DNA from: Streptomyces peucetius
Lineage (GTDB): Bacteria > Actinomycetota > Actinomycetes > Streptomycetales > Streptomycetaceae
Assembly (NCBI RefSeq): GCF_025854275.1
Contig: NZ_CP107567.1
Span: 5,084,001-5,148,000, forward strand
Length of the DNA: 64,000 nucleotides
Reading direction: 5' to 3'
Numbering within the stretch: position 1 is the first letter of the stretch; every line of letters starts with the position of its first letter. The notes under the pieces are model-generated. The model had not been told where the DNA came from and made no database searches. It saw only the letters and a list, made by a program, of their open reading frames with translations. Shown here piece after piece: positions 55,866 through 64,000 of the stretch. A program made the position numbers and the translations under genes.

Positions 55866-58448
55866 GTGAGCGAAATACCTGAGACGGCGAGCGACGTCGT
55901 ATGGCAGAGCAGTCCGCCTGGCTCGATCTATGACTACATCAAGGTGGCCTCCTTCTCGATCGGTCACGACGGACTGGTCGACCAGTGGAGCGACCGGGCC
56001 GTGGAACTGTTCGGCATCACCGCCGACGAGGTCAGAGGCAAGGACCCGGTCGAGGTCTTCATGCCCGCGGAGCTTCGCCTGCGAGGACGCCGCAAGGTCG
56101 CGGAGATCCTCGACGGCAAGGAGTGGACGGGACTCGTCCCGTTCCGGATGCCGGGCGGCAGCCGGGTCCACGGCCTCGCCGAGATCTATGTGATGCCCAG
56201 TCGGACGGCCGGGGGGGAACAGGCGGCGCTCTGCATCGTCGTCGACGTCCGGGCGCTGCGGCGGATAGAGTCCGACCTCGCCGCATCGCAGGCCATATTC
56301 GGCCAATCTCCTTTCGGTTTCCTGCTCTTCGGCACCGATCTCACCGTGCAGCGCGCCAACCAGCGCTTTGCCACCGTCTTCGGCGGTGCCGCGGACGACC
56401 ACCGCGGCCGCACGGTCCACGACTATCTCTGCCGTCCCGAGGCCGAACGGATGGACGCCGCCCTGCGCAGGGTCCTGGAGACCGGCGAGTCCGTCACCGA
56501 CCTCCAGATCGTCGGGACGGTACCGGGGAGCACGGACCGCAGGCACTGGTCGATCAACCTCTATCGCGTGCACGGCGGTTCCGGCCGGCCCGTCGGTGTG
56601 GCCGGGCTCGGCACCGACATCACACGCCGTCACATCGCCGCCCGCGAAGCCGCGAACGCCCGCCGCAACCTCGCCCTCCTCAACGAGGCGAGCGCCCGCA
56701 TCGGCAACTCCCTCGACCTGGAGACCACCGCCCGCGAACTCCTCGACGTCGCGGTCCCCGGTTTCTGTGACCTCGCCTCCGTCGACCTGTACCAGGCGCT
56801 GCTCACCGGTGACGAGGCCCCACCCGGTCAGTGGGGTTCGGCGAGGTCGGAGAGCTACGGCGGCGGCAGCGCGGAACTGCGGCGGGTCGCCTTCGCCAGC
56901 GCCGTCTCCGACGGCCCGTTGATGACCACCCCGGGCTGCGTACCCGAAGGCAGCGCCCCCGCCGCGGTCGGTGAGGTCCACCGCTATCCGTTCAACTCCC
57001 CCTGCGCCGGGGCCCTGCGCACAGCCCGTGTCCGGACGGTCCCGGGCGAGGACGGCAGCCTCGTCCAGTCGACGCTGGCCGTCCCCATGGTGGCGCACGA
57101 CACCGTCGTGGGACTGGTGCAGTTCTCCCGCACCAAGGGCAGCGAGCCGTTCGGCGAGCGGGACCGGGCACTCGCGGTCGAGCTCGCCGCCCGGGCCGCC
57201 GTCTGTATCGACAACGCCCGCCTGTACCGCAGGGAGCACGAGCGCGCCCTCATCCTCCAGCGCAGTCTGCTGCCGCCCGGCGACCCGGAGGCCGCCGGCC
57301 TCGACATCGCGTGCCGCTATCTGCCGGGCACCGCCGCGACCGAGGTGGGCGGCGACTGGTTCGACGTCATTGAGCTGCCGGGCCACCGCACCGCGCTGGT
57401 CGTCGGCGACGTCATGGGACGGGGTCTGCGGGCCGCCGTCGCCATGGGTGAACTGCGCACCGCCGTACGGACGCTGGCGCTGCTGGACCTGGAACCGGCG
57501 GAGGTGCTCTCGGCGCTCGACGAGATCGCGCGGGGTCTGGGCAGCCCCGCGAAGGCCGGCCGTGCCCGGGGCGGGGCCCAGGTCCCGTCCCGCGTCGCCC
57601 ACAAGTCCCGCGAGGCGGACCTCTCCGAGGTCTATCTCGCCACCTGCGTCTACGCCGTCTACGACCCGGTCACGCGCCGCTGCACCTTCGCCAACGCGGG
57701 CCATCTGCCGCCCGTGCTCGTCGAGCCGGGGGAGGAGGCGCTGATGCTCGACGTACCGCCGGGGATGCCGCTCGGCGTGGGCGGTGAACCCTTCGAGGAG
57801 GTCGAGGTCGAAGTGCCGGAGGGCTCCCTCCTCGCGCTCTACACCGACGGGCTGGTCGAGTCCCGCGACCATCCGCTCGACGAAGGTCTGCGGGCCTTCC
57901 GCACGGCGCTCACCGACCCGGTCCGCCCTCTGGAGGATGTCTGCGACCATGTGCTCAGCGCACTCGACACGCGGCACGGCGAGGACGACATCGCGCTGCT
58001 GATGGCCCGTATACAGGGCCTGCCGGCCGAGGCCGTCGGCGACTGGCGGCTGCCGCGCGAGCCCCGCTCCGTGGGCCGCGCCCGTGAGCTGGCCCGCGGC
58101 CAGCTCACGGCCTGGGGCCTCGAAGCCCTGGTGGACACGGTGGAACTGCTCGTCAGCGAGCTGGTCACCAACGCGTTGCGGTACGGCGAGGGCGAGATCC
58201 GGCTGCGGCTGCTGCAGGACCGGACGCTGGTGTGCGAGGTGTGGGACGCGGGCCTGGTACAGCCCAGGCGCCGACGGGCACGCGACACGGACGAGGGCGG
58301 ACGCGGACTGCAACTGGTCGGTCTGCTGAGCGCGGCATGGGGCTCGCGACGGACGCCGCGCGGCAAGACGGTGTGGTTCGAGCTGGCGCTGCCGGACGGA
58401 GAGGGGGCGGCGGAGCCGACGGTGGAGCAGCTGCTGAGCATGTTCTGA
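55866..58448 (+). CDS. PAS-PAS-GAF-SpoIIE phosphatase-HATPase sensor protein
   Basis: An 860-residue soluble multi-domain regulator. PAS 1 is at about 22-130 (IKVASFSIGHDGLVDQWSDRAVELFG), PAS 2 at about 138-255 (FGQSPFGFLLFGTDLTVQRANQRF) and GAF at about 275-450. The SpoIIE/PP2C phosphatase domain spans about 465-715 (VGGDWFDVIEL, VVGDVMGRGLRA, YTDGLVESRDH, EDDIALLMAR). The C-terminal HATPase spans 730-850 (VSELVTNALRYGEGE, DEGGRGLQLVGLLSAAWG, GKTVWFELALP). It may both dephosphorylate and phosphorylate anti-anti-sigma proteins in response to a redox, light or small-molecule signal. GGAGGGG precedes GTG 55866. Confidence 0.95.
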   Translation: MSEIPETASDVVWQSSPPGSIYDYIKVASFSIGHDGLVDQWSDRAVELFGITADEVRGKDPVEVFMPAELRLRGRRKVAEILDGKEWTGLVPFRMPGGSRVHGLAEIYVMPSRTAGGEQAALCIVVDVRALRRIESDLAASQAIFGQSPFGFLLFGTDLTVQRANQRFATVFGGAADDHRGRTVHDYLCRPEAERMDAALRRVLETGESVTDLQIVGTVPGSTDRRHWSINLYRVHGGSGRPVGVAGLGTDITRRHIAAREAANARRNLALLNEASARIGNSLDLETTARELLDVAVPGFCDLASVDLYQALLTGDEAPPGQWGSARSESYGGGSAELRRVAFASAVSDGPLMTTPGCVPEGSAPAAVGEVHRYPFNSPCAGALRTARVRTVPGEDGSLVQSTLAVPMVAHDTVVGLVQFSRTKGSEPFGERDRALAVELAARAAVCIDNARLYRREHERALILQRSLLPPGDPEAAGLDIACRYLPGTAATEVGGDWFDVIELPGHRTALVVGDVMGRGLRAAVAMGELRTAVRTLALLDLEPAEVLSALDEIARGLGSPAKAGRARGGAQVPSRVAHKSREADLSEVYLATCVYAVYDPVTRRCTFANAGHLPPVLVEPGEEALMLDVPPGMPLGVGGEPFEEVEVEVPEGSLLALYTDGLVESRDHPLDEGLRAFRTALTDPVRPLEDVCDHVLSALDTRHGEDDIALLMARIQGLPAEAVGDWRLPREPRSVGRARELARGQLTAWGLEALVDTVELLVSELVTNALRYGEGEIRLRLLQDRTLVCEVWDAGLVQPRRRRARDTDEGGRGLQLVGLLSAAWGSRRTPRGKTVWFELALPDGEGAAEPTVEQLLSMF

Positions 58449-58901
58449 GGGGACGCCGAGGGCGCGGAGGACGCCGAGGGGGCGCCGGGTGTGCGCTGCG
58501 GTGCGGTGCGCCGACGGCGGACCTCGCCCCCACCCCGCCCCTTCCCGAGACTGGGGCAAAGCCCCGGACCCCGGCCCGCCCAGCGGGCGGGGGCCCCGCG
58601 CCCGGGCCTGGCCCTGCGGGCGTGACCCTGGGCTCCGCCCATGTCCGCCACGCCCTGCGGCGTGGTTCGGGCTGCGCCCGAACTTGCGGCCCGTCGTGCG
58701 GGCCGGGCTCCGGCCGGGCCTGGTACCGCGTTCCGGCAGGGCCCCGGTCACCGCGGCTCCGCGGGGTGGTCGCAAACTCGCCCCTATCGCCTGGCGGTCG
58801 GTGGTGGACGTTCCCTTCCGCGCCGCCAGGTGTAGCGGCGTGCCCCCGGACGGGTCGGGTTTCGCTTCGCGCAGTGGCGCGTCCGCACCCGGCGCGACGC
58901 C
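58449..58901. other. Intergenic region with a decayed copy of the dispersed repeat
   Basis: 453 bases without a gene. Bases 58533-58555 (CCCCGCCCCTTCCCGAGA then CTGGG) match the left arm of the repeat at 2513-2535 with two changes, but no right arm is found. The rest is very GC-rich with short palindromes such as GCCCGCCCAGCGGGCGGGG. No terminator with a T-tract was seen between the convergent genes. Confidence 0.7.
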
Positions 58902-59612
58902 CTACGCCGTCTTCAGCGCGGCCAGGCGCGCCTCGATCTCCGCGGTGTCGCCCATGCTGTCCAGCTGTTCGAACTGGGCGTCCAGTGACGAGGCCGCGAG
59001 TTCCTGCTTTCCCAGTGCCTTCGCCTCCTCCCGCCGGACCTTGTCCTCGAAGCGGTGCAGCTCGCTCGTCGGGTCGAGGACGTCGATGCTCTTCACGGCG
59101 TCCATCATGCGGTTCTGCGCCTCCGCGGACTTCGCTCTCGCCACCAGCTCGTCCCGCTTCGACTGCAACTGGCCCAGCTTCGCCTTCATCTCGTCGAGAC
59201 CGGACTTCAGCTTGTCGACGACCGCCGTCTGGGAGGCGATCGTCGGCTCCGCGGTCCTCGCCTCCCGCTCGGACTGCAGCTGCCTGCCCAACGCCACCTT
59301 CGCCAGGTTGTCGAACCTGTCCGCGTCCGCCGTCTGTCCCGAGCTCCGCAGCTCGTCCGCCTTCCTGCTGGCCGCCAGCGCCTTCTCGCCCCATTCGCGG
59401 GCCGCCTCCACGTCCTCTTGGTGGTCCTGCTCCAGGAGGCGCAGATTGCCGATGGTGCTCGCCACGGCCTGCTCCGCCTCCACGATGTTGTTCGTGTAGT
59501 CGCGGATCAGTTGGTCGAGCATCTTCTGCGGGTCCTCGGCCTGGTCGAGCAGCGCGTTGATGTTGGCCTTCGCCAACTGCGCCACCCGCCCGAGAACGGT
59601 CTGCTTCGTCAT
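58902..59612 (-). CDS. pspA: PspA/IM30 family protein
   Basis: A 236-residue, almost entirely helical coiled-coil protein. The N-terminal amphipathic helix TKQTVLGRVAQLAKANINALLDQAEDPQKMLDQLIRDYTNNI and the central LAASRKADELRSSGQTADADRFDNLAKVALGRQLQSE-type heptads define the PspA/Vipp1 family. It remodels and protects the membrane under stress by forming rods or rings. It is the second gene of a leftward pair: the TPM-domain gene lies 77 bases upstream, so they are likely co-regulated. Confidence 0.96.
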   Translation of the reverse strand: MTKQTVLGRVAQLAKANINALLDQAEDPQKMLDQLIRDYTNNIVEAEQAVASTIGNLRLLEQDHQEDVEAAREWGEKALAASRKADELRSSGQTADADRFDNLAKVALGRQLQSEREARTAEPTIASQTAVVDKLKSGLDEMKAKLGQLQSKRDELVARAKSAEAQNRMMDAVKSIDVLDPTSELHRFEDKVRREEAKALGKQELAASSLDAQFEQLDSMGDTAEIEARLAALKTA

Positions 59613-59689
59613 GCCACTGCTCCTTGAACGCCGGTCGCAACCTTCGCAAGACGGGTAACTCCCGCACCATTCGCCACAGGCGATGTGCC

Positions 59690-61768
59690 TCAGAAACGGC
59701 CACCGCCCATCCGGCCGCGGGTGCCACCGCCGCCGAAGCTGCCGGGCCCGCCACCGAATCCACCACCGAGACCGCCATGGCCCCCGCTCCTTCCCCCGCC
59801 GAGCATTCCGCCGAGGAGGATCCCGCCGAGCACCGCGCCCCCGAGACCGCCCCCCGCTCTTCCCACTCCTGTTACACCGCCCGGCCCGTACGGGTTCCCG
59901 AATCCGCGGACATCGCGCTCCGCGAGGCTCTGCGCCTGCTGCGCCAGCCAGTCCGCCCGCCGTGCCTCCGCCAGCGCGGTCTGCGGATCGCCGCCCTTAC
60001 CGTCGTCGCCGGCCAGCGCCTGCGCCCGCTCCAGCCGCCGCTGTGCCTCCGCCAGCCGGGTCCGGGCCTCGCTGCCGACGGCGCCGCGGTGCGTGGTGAT
60101 GTAGTCGGCCGCCGCGCCGGTACCGGAGCGCGCGCCGAGCATCGCCCGCTCCAGGAGGGCGCGGGCGCGCCGCGTCCCCTGCTCCTGCTCCCGGGCCCCG
60201 GCCAGCGCCTCGTCCAGGCCGGCGTCCGCCTCCTCCACGCGGCGCAGCGCGTCGATGGGGTCGTACGGGCCGGTCTCCGTCGCGCTGCGCACCTCTGCGA
60301 CGACAGCCTCCGCGCGGGCGATCCGGCCCTGGAGCGTGGCGGTCGACGCGCCCTCCGCGGTGCCCTTCAGCAGGCCGCGCGCCTCCGCCAGGTCCGTCTC
60401 CGTCTCGGTCAGCGCGCCCGGCAGCTTCCCGGCCGCTTCGGCCAGCTCCTGCGCCCGGCGGTCGACCGCCGCCATCAGCCGGCCGGCCTGGGCGACGGCC
60501 GCCTCCGCCGCCCGTACCCGCACGGCGGCCCGGCCGTTGTCGTCGGCCTCGACGGCCTGCCGGGCCTCGCCGAGACTGCTCGTCGCGAACTCCAGCCGGT
60601 CCTTGGCCTGCTCCACGTCGTCCGCGACGGGCGCCGCGGCCGAGGGTGCGTACCGCTCGCGCATCACAGTGAGCGCGGCCTCCGCGCTGACGACGCGGCC
60701 GTCGGCGTCCTCGAATGCGGCTTCCGCGGCCTCCAGCGCCTGCGGTGCGTTCCGTTCCAGGTCGCGCAACCGGTCGAAGTCCGCCGACTCGGCATCGAGC
60801 CGGCGATTGGCCTCCGAGCAGCGGGCCACGATCTCTTCGAGCATCCTGCGCCGGGTGGCGTCGTCCTCCGGATAGGCGTCGTCGAGCTGCTGGCGCAGCC
60901 GGAACGCGGCGGTCAGCTCCTGCTGCGCGTGTTCCACCGCCTCCTGGAACGGCCGCGCCGCCTCGTCGCCGAACTGGGCGGCCGCGAAGCCGAGTTCCTC
61001 CTGACTGGTGCGTACCGCGTCGTCGGTGTCCACCAGCGCCTGCTTGGACTTGGCGTCGAGCTCGGGGAGCGGCGGCTGCTCCGGCGCGCCCCAGCCCTCC
61101 TGGCCGCCCTGCGGCGTGGTGCGGGTGGCCGTGCGCCGCCTGCGTTTGGTGTAGGCGTACGCCGCGAACGCGCCGGCGGCGCCGAGCAACGCGATCGGAA
61201 GCACCAGGTCGCCCGTGCCCGTACCCGCGCCCCCGCCCGATCCCGGGTCGGCCTCGCCGGGCGTGATGTCCACCCGCGGTACCGGCCTGCCGGCCAGCAC
61301 CGCGCCGTAGCCGTCGGCGGCGCCGATCGCGGCGCCCGCCCAGTCGTTCTCCTGCAGCGCGGGCTCCACAGCCGTCGCCGAGACCTCCGCCAGCTGGGCG
61401 TCGGTCAGGCGGGAGGCGTCGTCGACCCAGTACGCGTACTGCCGGTCGCGGGTGGCGACGGCCAGCAGGGCGTCCTCCTGCCCCAAACCGTTCCTGGCGG
61501 CTGTCGCGGCGGTCCACTCCTGGGCGGACCGGCCGGAGAAGTCCGTCACGTAGACGACGAAGAGCTGCAGCCGCTGCTCGTCGTAGAGGCGGTCCAGCGC
61601 CCGGGACACCTGGGCCTCGCGGTCGTCGAGCGCGCCCACGCGGTCGGTGATCTGGCCCTGCCGGGAGAGGTCGACCGGGTCGTCGGCCGTGACCGGGCCT
61701 GCGGCGGGCACGACCAGCCACCATGCCGCCGTCAGCACGGCGAGGAAGATCCGGGCGGCTGTTCGCAT
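59690..61768 (-). CDS. TPM domain protein with large cytoplasmic coiled-coil region
   Basis: A 692-residue protein. A signal or anchor helix (1-27) is followed by a TPM (DUF477) domain (about 38-165; REAQVSRALDRLYDEQRLQLFVVYVTDF, ALLAVATRDRQYAYWVDDAS) outside the membrane. Then come a second helix (about 190-212, LVLPIALLGAAGAFAAYAYT), a basic stop-transfer, a long helical cytoplasmic domain (about 250-615) and a Gly-rich tail ending GGGGTRGRMGGGRF. TPM proteins accompany membrane-repair systems; the downstream pspA supports that. ATG 61768 is used; GTG 61771 immediately before it is equally possible. Confidence 0.93.
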   Translation of the reverse strand: MRTAARIFLAVLTAAWWLVVPAAGPVTADDPVDLSRQGQITDRVGALDDREAQVSRALDRLYDEQRLQLFVVYVTDFSGRSAQEWTAATAARNGLGQEDALLAVATRDRQYAYWVDDASRLTDAQLAEVSATAVEPALQENDWAGAAIGAADGYGAVLAGRPVPRVDITPGEADPGSGGGAGTGTGDLVLPIALLGAAGAFAAYAYTKRRRRTATRTTPQGGQEGWGAPEQPPLPELDAKSKQALVDTDDAVRTSQEELGFAAAQFGDEAARPFQEAVEHAQQELTAAFRLRQQLDDAYPEDDATRRRMLEEIVARCSEANRRLDAESADFDRLRDLERNAPQALEAAEAAFEDADGRVVSAEAALTVMRERYAPSAAAPVADDVEQAKDRLEFATSSLGEARQAVEADDNGRAAVRVRAAEAAVAQAGRLMAAVDRRAQELAEAAGKLPGALTETETDLAEARGLLKGTAEGASTATLQGRIARAEAVVAEVRSATETGPYDPIDALRRVEEADAGLDEALAGAREQEQGTRRARALLERAMLGARSGTGAAADYITTHRGAVGSEARTRLAEAQRRLERAQALAGDDGKGGDPQTALAEARRADWLAQQAQSLAERDVRGFGNPYGPGGVTGVGRAGGGLGGAVLGGILLGGMLGGGRSGGHGGLGGGFGGGPGSFGGGGTRGRMGGGRF

Positions 61769-61855
61769 CACATTTCGGAGGCTAAGTCGCCGTCTGTCCC
61801 GCCGCGACCGGACGCGGTCGGGAACCACGGGCGCCCGGCGGCGGTCCTGCACCGC

Positions 61856-62941
61856 ATGGAGATCAACGACGGGACGGCAACGGGAACAGGCGCGCGGCCC
61901 GCGGGCAGGGCCGCGGCGCTGCGACGGAGATGGCGGAGCCCCCGGCTGAAGTGGCCCAAGCGGATCGCGCTCGCGCTGGCGGTGGTCCTGCTCGTCCCGC
62001 CGGCCGCCGCAGCGGTCGCGCTGCGCGTCAACTACACGGGTGACCTCCGGGACGGCACCCGTACCCGCGGCAACGACGCCGTCTGGCTCGGCCACGCATG
62101 GGTGGACGGCCGTAAGAAGGAGGCGGACGTGCGGGACTTCGCCGAGCGGATCCGCGGCACCGGCATCAAGGACCTGTATGTGCACGCCGGCCCGCTGGAG
62201 CACGACGGCACGCTGCCCGCCGACCGCCATCCCCGTGCCCGGTGGTTCATCGACGCCGTGCACCGCGAGATGCCGGGCATACGGGTCCAGGCGTGGCTCG
62301 GCGACGTACTCGCGAACGACGGTCCGGACGGACTGCACCTCGACGACAAGAGGACGCGCGACGCGGTGGTGGTGTCCGCCGGGCAGATCCTGGACACCGG
62401 CTTCGAGGGGGTCCACTTCGACCTCGAGCCGCTGCTCTCCGGCGACGGCGACTATCTGTCGCTGCTCGCCGCACTGCGCACCCTGACGCTGGACCGCGAC
62501 GCGCAGCTGTCGGTCGCCGCCCACCAGATCGACCCGCTGCCGGCCGCCCACAGCGTGAACGCGACGGTCACGGGCCGCGAGAAGTGGTGGTCGCAGGAGT
62601 TCTTCGGCGAGGTGGCGCGGCGCGTCGACCAGATCGCGGTCATGTCCTACGACACCTGGATGCCGCTGGAGTTCATGTACGGCGGTTATGTCGCGCACCA
62701 GACGGAGCTGGCGCTCGAGGTCACGCCCGAGAGCACCGATCTGCTGATGGGCCTGCCGTTCTTCCACGAGGACGACCTGGGGCACCACGAGAACGCGGAG
62801 ACGGTCGCGGCCGCGGTCCGCGGCACCCGCCTCGGCCTCGGGCGCACGGACCGCGACCGGAAACGTTTCGGCGTCGCGCTGTACGTGGACTTCGCGGCGG
62901 AGGAGGGCGACTGGCGAGCCTACCGCGAGGGGTGGTGCTGA
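61856..62941 (+). CDS. Membrane-anchored protein with glycosyl hydrolase-like (TIM-barrel) domain
   Basis: A 361-residue protein, divergent from the TPM gene. A basic tail and one transmembrane helix (about 38-60, RIALALAVVLLVPPAAAAVAL) precede an outer domain with TIM-barrel-like strands: GIKDLYVHAGPLEHDG, GIRVQAWLGDVL, GFEGVHFDLEPLLSGDGDYL, QLSVAAHQIDPLP, QIAVMSYDTWMPLE and LLMGLPFFHED. The strand FDLEPL and MSYDTW resemble the GH18-like active-site strand (DxE) and its partner, so polysaccharide hydrolysis is possible. It is annotated in no family I can name with certainty. ATG 61856 has no clear ribosome-binding site. Confidence 0.85.
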   Translation: MEINDGTATGTGARPAGRAAALRRRWRSPRLKWPKRIALALAVVLLVPPAAAAVALRVNYTGDLRDGTRTRGNDAVWLGHAWVDGRKKEADVRDFAERIRGTGIKDLYVHAGPLEHDGTLPADRHPRARWFIDAVHREMPGIRVQAWLGDVLANDGPDGLHLDDKRTRDAVVVSAGQILDTGFEGVHFDLEPLLSGDGDYLSLLAALRTLTLDRDAQLSVAAHQIDPLPAAHSVNATVTGREKWWSQEFFGEVARRVDQIAVMSYDTWMPLEFMYGGYVAHQTELALEVTPESTDLLMGLPFFHEDDLGHHENAETVAAAVRGTRLGLGRTDRDRKRFGVALYVDFAAEEGDWRAYREGWC

Positions 62942-62982
62942 CGGGCCTGCCGCAAGGGGTGGTGCTGACGGGTCTGCCCGCT
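62929..62982. repeat. 27-bp tandem repeat across the stop codon of the glycosidase-like gene
   Basis: Copies at 62929-62955 and 62956-62982 share GGGGTGGTGCTGACGGG and differ at four positions near the 3' end. The first copy contains the stop TGA at 62939-62941, the second lies downstream. It looks like a local duplication with no visible role. Confidence 0.85.
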
Positions 62983-63023
62983 GGCCGTGCGCTCTCGCAC
63001 GATCAGCGGGCAGACCCGGACGG

Positions 63024-63794
63024 TCAGCTCTCCCGTCGCCTGATCCTGTTGCCCAGCCACACCAGCGGGTCGTACTTGCGGTCCGCGGCCCGTTCCTTCA
63101 GCGGGATCAGCGCGTTGTCCGTGATCTTGATGCCTTCCGGGCAGACCTCCGTACAGCACTTGGTGATGTTGCAGTAGCCGAGCCCGTGTTCGTCCTGGGC
63201 CGTCGTCCTGCGGTCGAGCCCCGCATCCGCGGCCGCGTCCAGCGGGTGCATGTCCAGCTCCGCCACCCGCATCAGGAAGCGCGGGCCGGCGAAGGCCTGC
63301 TTGTTCTCCTCGTGGTCGCGCACCACATGGCAGGTGTCCTGGCACAGGAAGCACTCGATGCACTTGCGGAACTCCTGCGACCGTTCCACGTCCATCTGCT
63401 GCATCCGGTACTCACCGGCCGCGACACCCGGCGGCGGCACGAAGGACGGGATCTCCCTGGCCTTGGCGTAGTTGAAGGAGACGTCGGTCACCAGGTCCCG
63501 CACCACGGGGAAGGCGCGCAGCGGGGTCACCGTGATCGTCTCCTCCCGCGAGAAGACCGACATACGGGTCATGCACAGCAGACGCGGACGGCCGTTGATC
63601 TCGGCGCTGCACGATCCGCACTTGCCGGCCTTGCAGTTCCAGCGGACGGCGAGATCGGACGCCTGGGTGGCCTGGAGGCGGTGAATGATGTCGAGGACGA
63701 CCTCACCGTCGTTCACCTCGACGGTGAAGTCCTCCAGACCGCCGCCGTCCTGGTCACCCCGCCAGACCCTGAAGTGGGCTCGGTACGCACTCAC
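63024..63794 (-). CDS. sdhB: Succinate dehydrogenase / fumarate reductase iron-sulfur subunit
   Basis: A 256-residue electron-transfer subunit starting at GTG 63794 in the stop codon of the flavoprotein gene. The [2Fe-2S] ligands are in CKAGKCGSCSAEINGRPRLLC, and the [3Fe-4S]/[4Fe-4S] ligands are in RKCIECFLCQDTCHV and GYCNITKCCTEVCPEGIKI. The order and spacing are those of SdhB/FrdB. The FLC in the second cluster differs from the usual CGxC (Cys-Ile-x-Cys-Gly-x-Cys), as in the alternative Streptomyces enzyme. It passes electrons between the flavoprotein and a membrane subunit outside the window. Confidence 0.95.
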   Translation of the reverse strand: MSAYRAHFRVWRGDQDGGGLEDFTVEVNDGEVVLDIIHRLQATQASDLAVRWNCKAGKCGSCSAEINGRPRLLCMTRMSVFSREETITVTPLRAFPVVRDLVTDVSFNYAKAREIPSFVPPPGVAAGEYRMQQMDVERSQEFRKCIECFLCQDTCHVVRDHEENKQAFAGPRFLMRVAELDMHPLDAAADAGLDRRTTAQDEHGLGYCNITKCCTEVCPEGIKITDNALIPLKERAADRKYDPLVWLGNRIRRRES

Positions 63795-64000
63795 TCGGTC
63801 AGCTCCTCTTCGGCGAGGTACTTGACCAGCTCTTCCTTCTCGAAGAGGGCGAGCAGGTCCGGACGGATGGGCTCGGTCGTCTTCCGTTCCAGCTCGATCC
63901 GGGCGCTCGCCGGATCGCCGGTGGCCGGGGCCAGCCGACACACCAGGTTGGTCCGGCGCCATTCGCGCTCCATGCCGGGGCAGTCCTCGCGGGTGTGACC
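63791..64000 (-). CDS. sdhA: Succinate dehydrogenase / fumarate reductase flavoprotein subunit (partial, C-terminus)
   Basis: The last 69 codons of the flavoprotein run in from the right edge: CPGMEREWRRTNLVC, then a segment with KTTEPIRPDLLALFEKEELVKYLAEEELTE. This is the C-terminal tail of the FAD subunit, as in SdhA/FrdA of actinobacteria. Its stop TGA overlaps the GTG of the iron-sulfur subunit gene. The catalytic part is outside the window. Whether the enzyme works as succinate dehydrogenase or fumarate reductase cannot be told here. Confidence 0.85.
   Translation of the reverse strand, partial: GHTREDCPGMEREWRRTNLVCRLAPATGDPASARIELERKTTEPIRPDLLALFEKEELVKYLAEEELTE

Noticed and set aside
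55755..58775. 1006-codon minus-strand open frame opposite the PAS/GAF sensor
   Set aside because: It is an antisense shadow: Arg/Gly/Val/Leu-rich, no recognisable domain, while the plus strand encodes five ordered domains.

Overview
The window is high-GC chromosomal DNA of a Streptomyces or very close relative. The evidence is strong third-position G/C, frequent GTG starts, GTGA/ATGA start-stop overlaps, a WhiB-like regulator, several SpoIIE-type phosphatases with HATPase domains, DUF397-associated DUF6879 proteins, and a gene order (oxyR/ahpC/ahpD, fumC, class I fumarase, wblI, glpX, xseBA, ispH, ppgK, ychF) that I recall from Streptomyces chromosome cores. I saw no tRNA, rRNA, CRISPR array, intact insertion sequence or prophage.

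Layout. 1-2.4 kb: end of a winged-helix protein, an aldo/keto reductase and a cis-prenyltransferase. 3-7.7 kb: PhoH-like PIN/ATPase, secreted lytic transglycosylase, AI-2E-family membrane protein and partner. 7.8-10 kb: peroxide defence (ahpD, ahpC, divergent oxyR). 10-13.7 kb: PadR regulator with an ABC ATPase and FtsX-like permease in one overlapping operon. 14-17.7 kb: SPFH protein with a ribbon-helix-helix partner, and a class A penicillin-binding protein. 18-22.5 kb: DUF2243/CtaG-like membrane pair, SpoIIE-type phosphatase, DUF402 protein. 22.6-28.3 kb: class II and class I fumarases flanking a secreted SGNH esterase and a PIN toxin-antitoxin module. 28.5-38.1 kb: conserved core (DUF1707 protein, wblI, glpX, nitroreductase, xseB/xseA, ispH, ppgK, ychF). 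38.2-44.6 kb: a more variable stretch with hypothetical proteins, a DUF6879 cassette, a membrane protein/winged-helix pair and two genes broken by frameshifts (ABC transporter, FAD oxidoreductase). 45-54 kb: SNF2 helicase, threonine synthase-like enzyme, secreted subtilase, a frameshifted GAF-phosphatase, and a GH18 chitinase behind a DasR-type site. 54-58.4 kb: GntR regulator, SPOR peptide, Nudix hydrolase, HATPase protein and a large PAS/GAF/phosphatase/HATPase sensor. 58.9-64 kb: PspA-like and TPM proteins, a membrane-anchored glycosidase-like protein, and a succinate dehydrogenase/fumarate reductase Fe-S subunit with the end of its flavoprotein.

The genes serve central carbon metabolism (fumarases, glpX, ppgK, sdh), envelope building and remodelling (uppS, PBP, transglycosylase, ispH), oxidative stress, and regulation by sigma-factor partner-switching. 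The most notable observations are an amino-acid permease remnant left in frame upstream of xseA, three frameshifted genes lying within about 10 kb of each other, a toxin-antitoxin operator that covers the start codon of a divergent small gene, a probable small RNA ending in a C-rich-loop terminator near position 490, and dispersed intergenic inverted repeats. I did not find a clearly new multi-gene system; the pairs SPFH/ribbon-helix-helix and DUF2243/CtaG-like are the best candidates for uncharacterised function.
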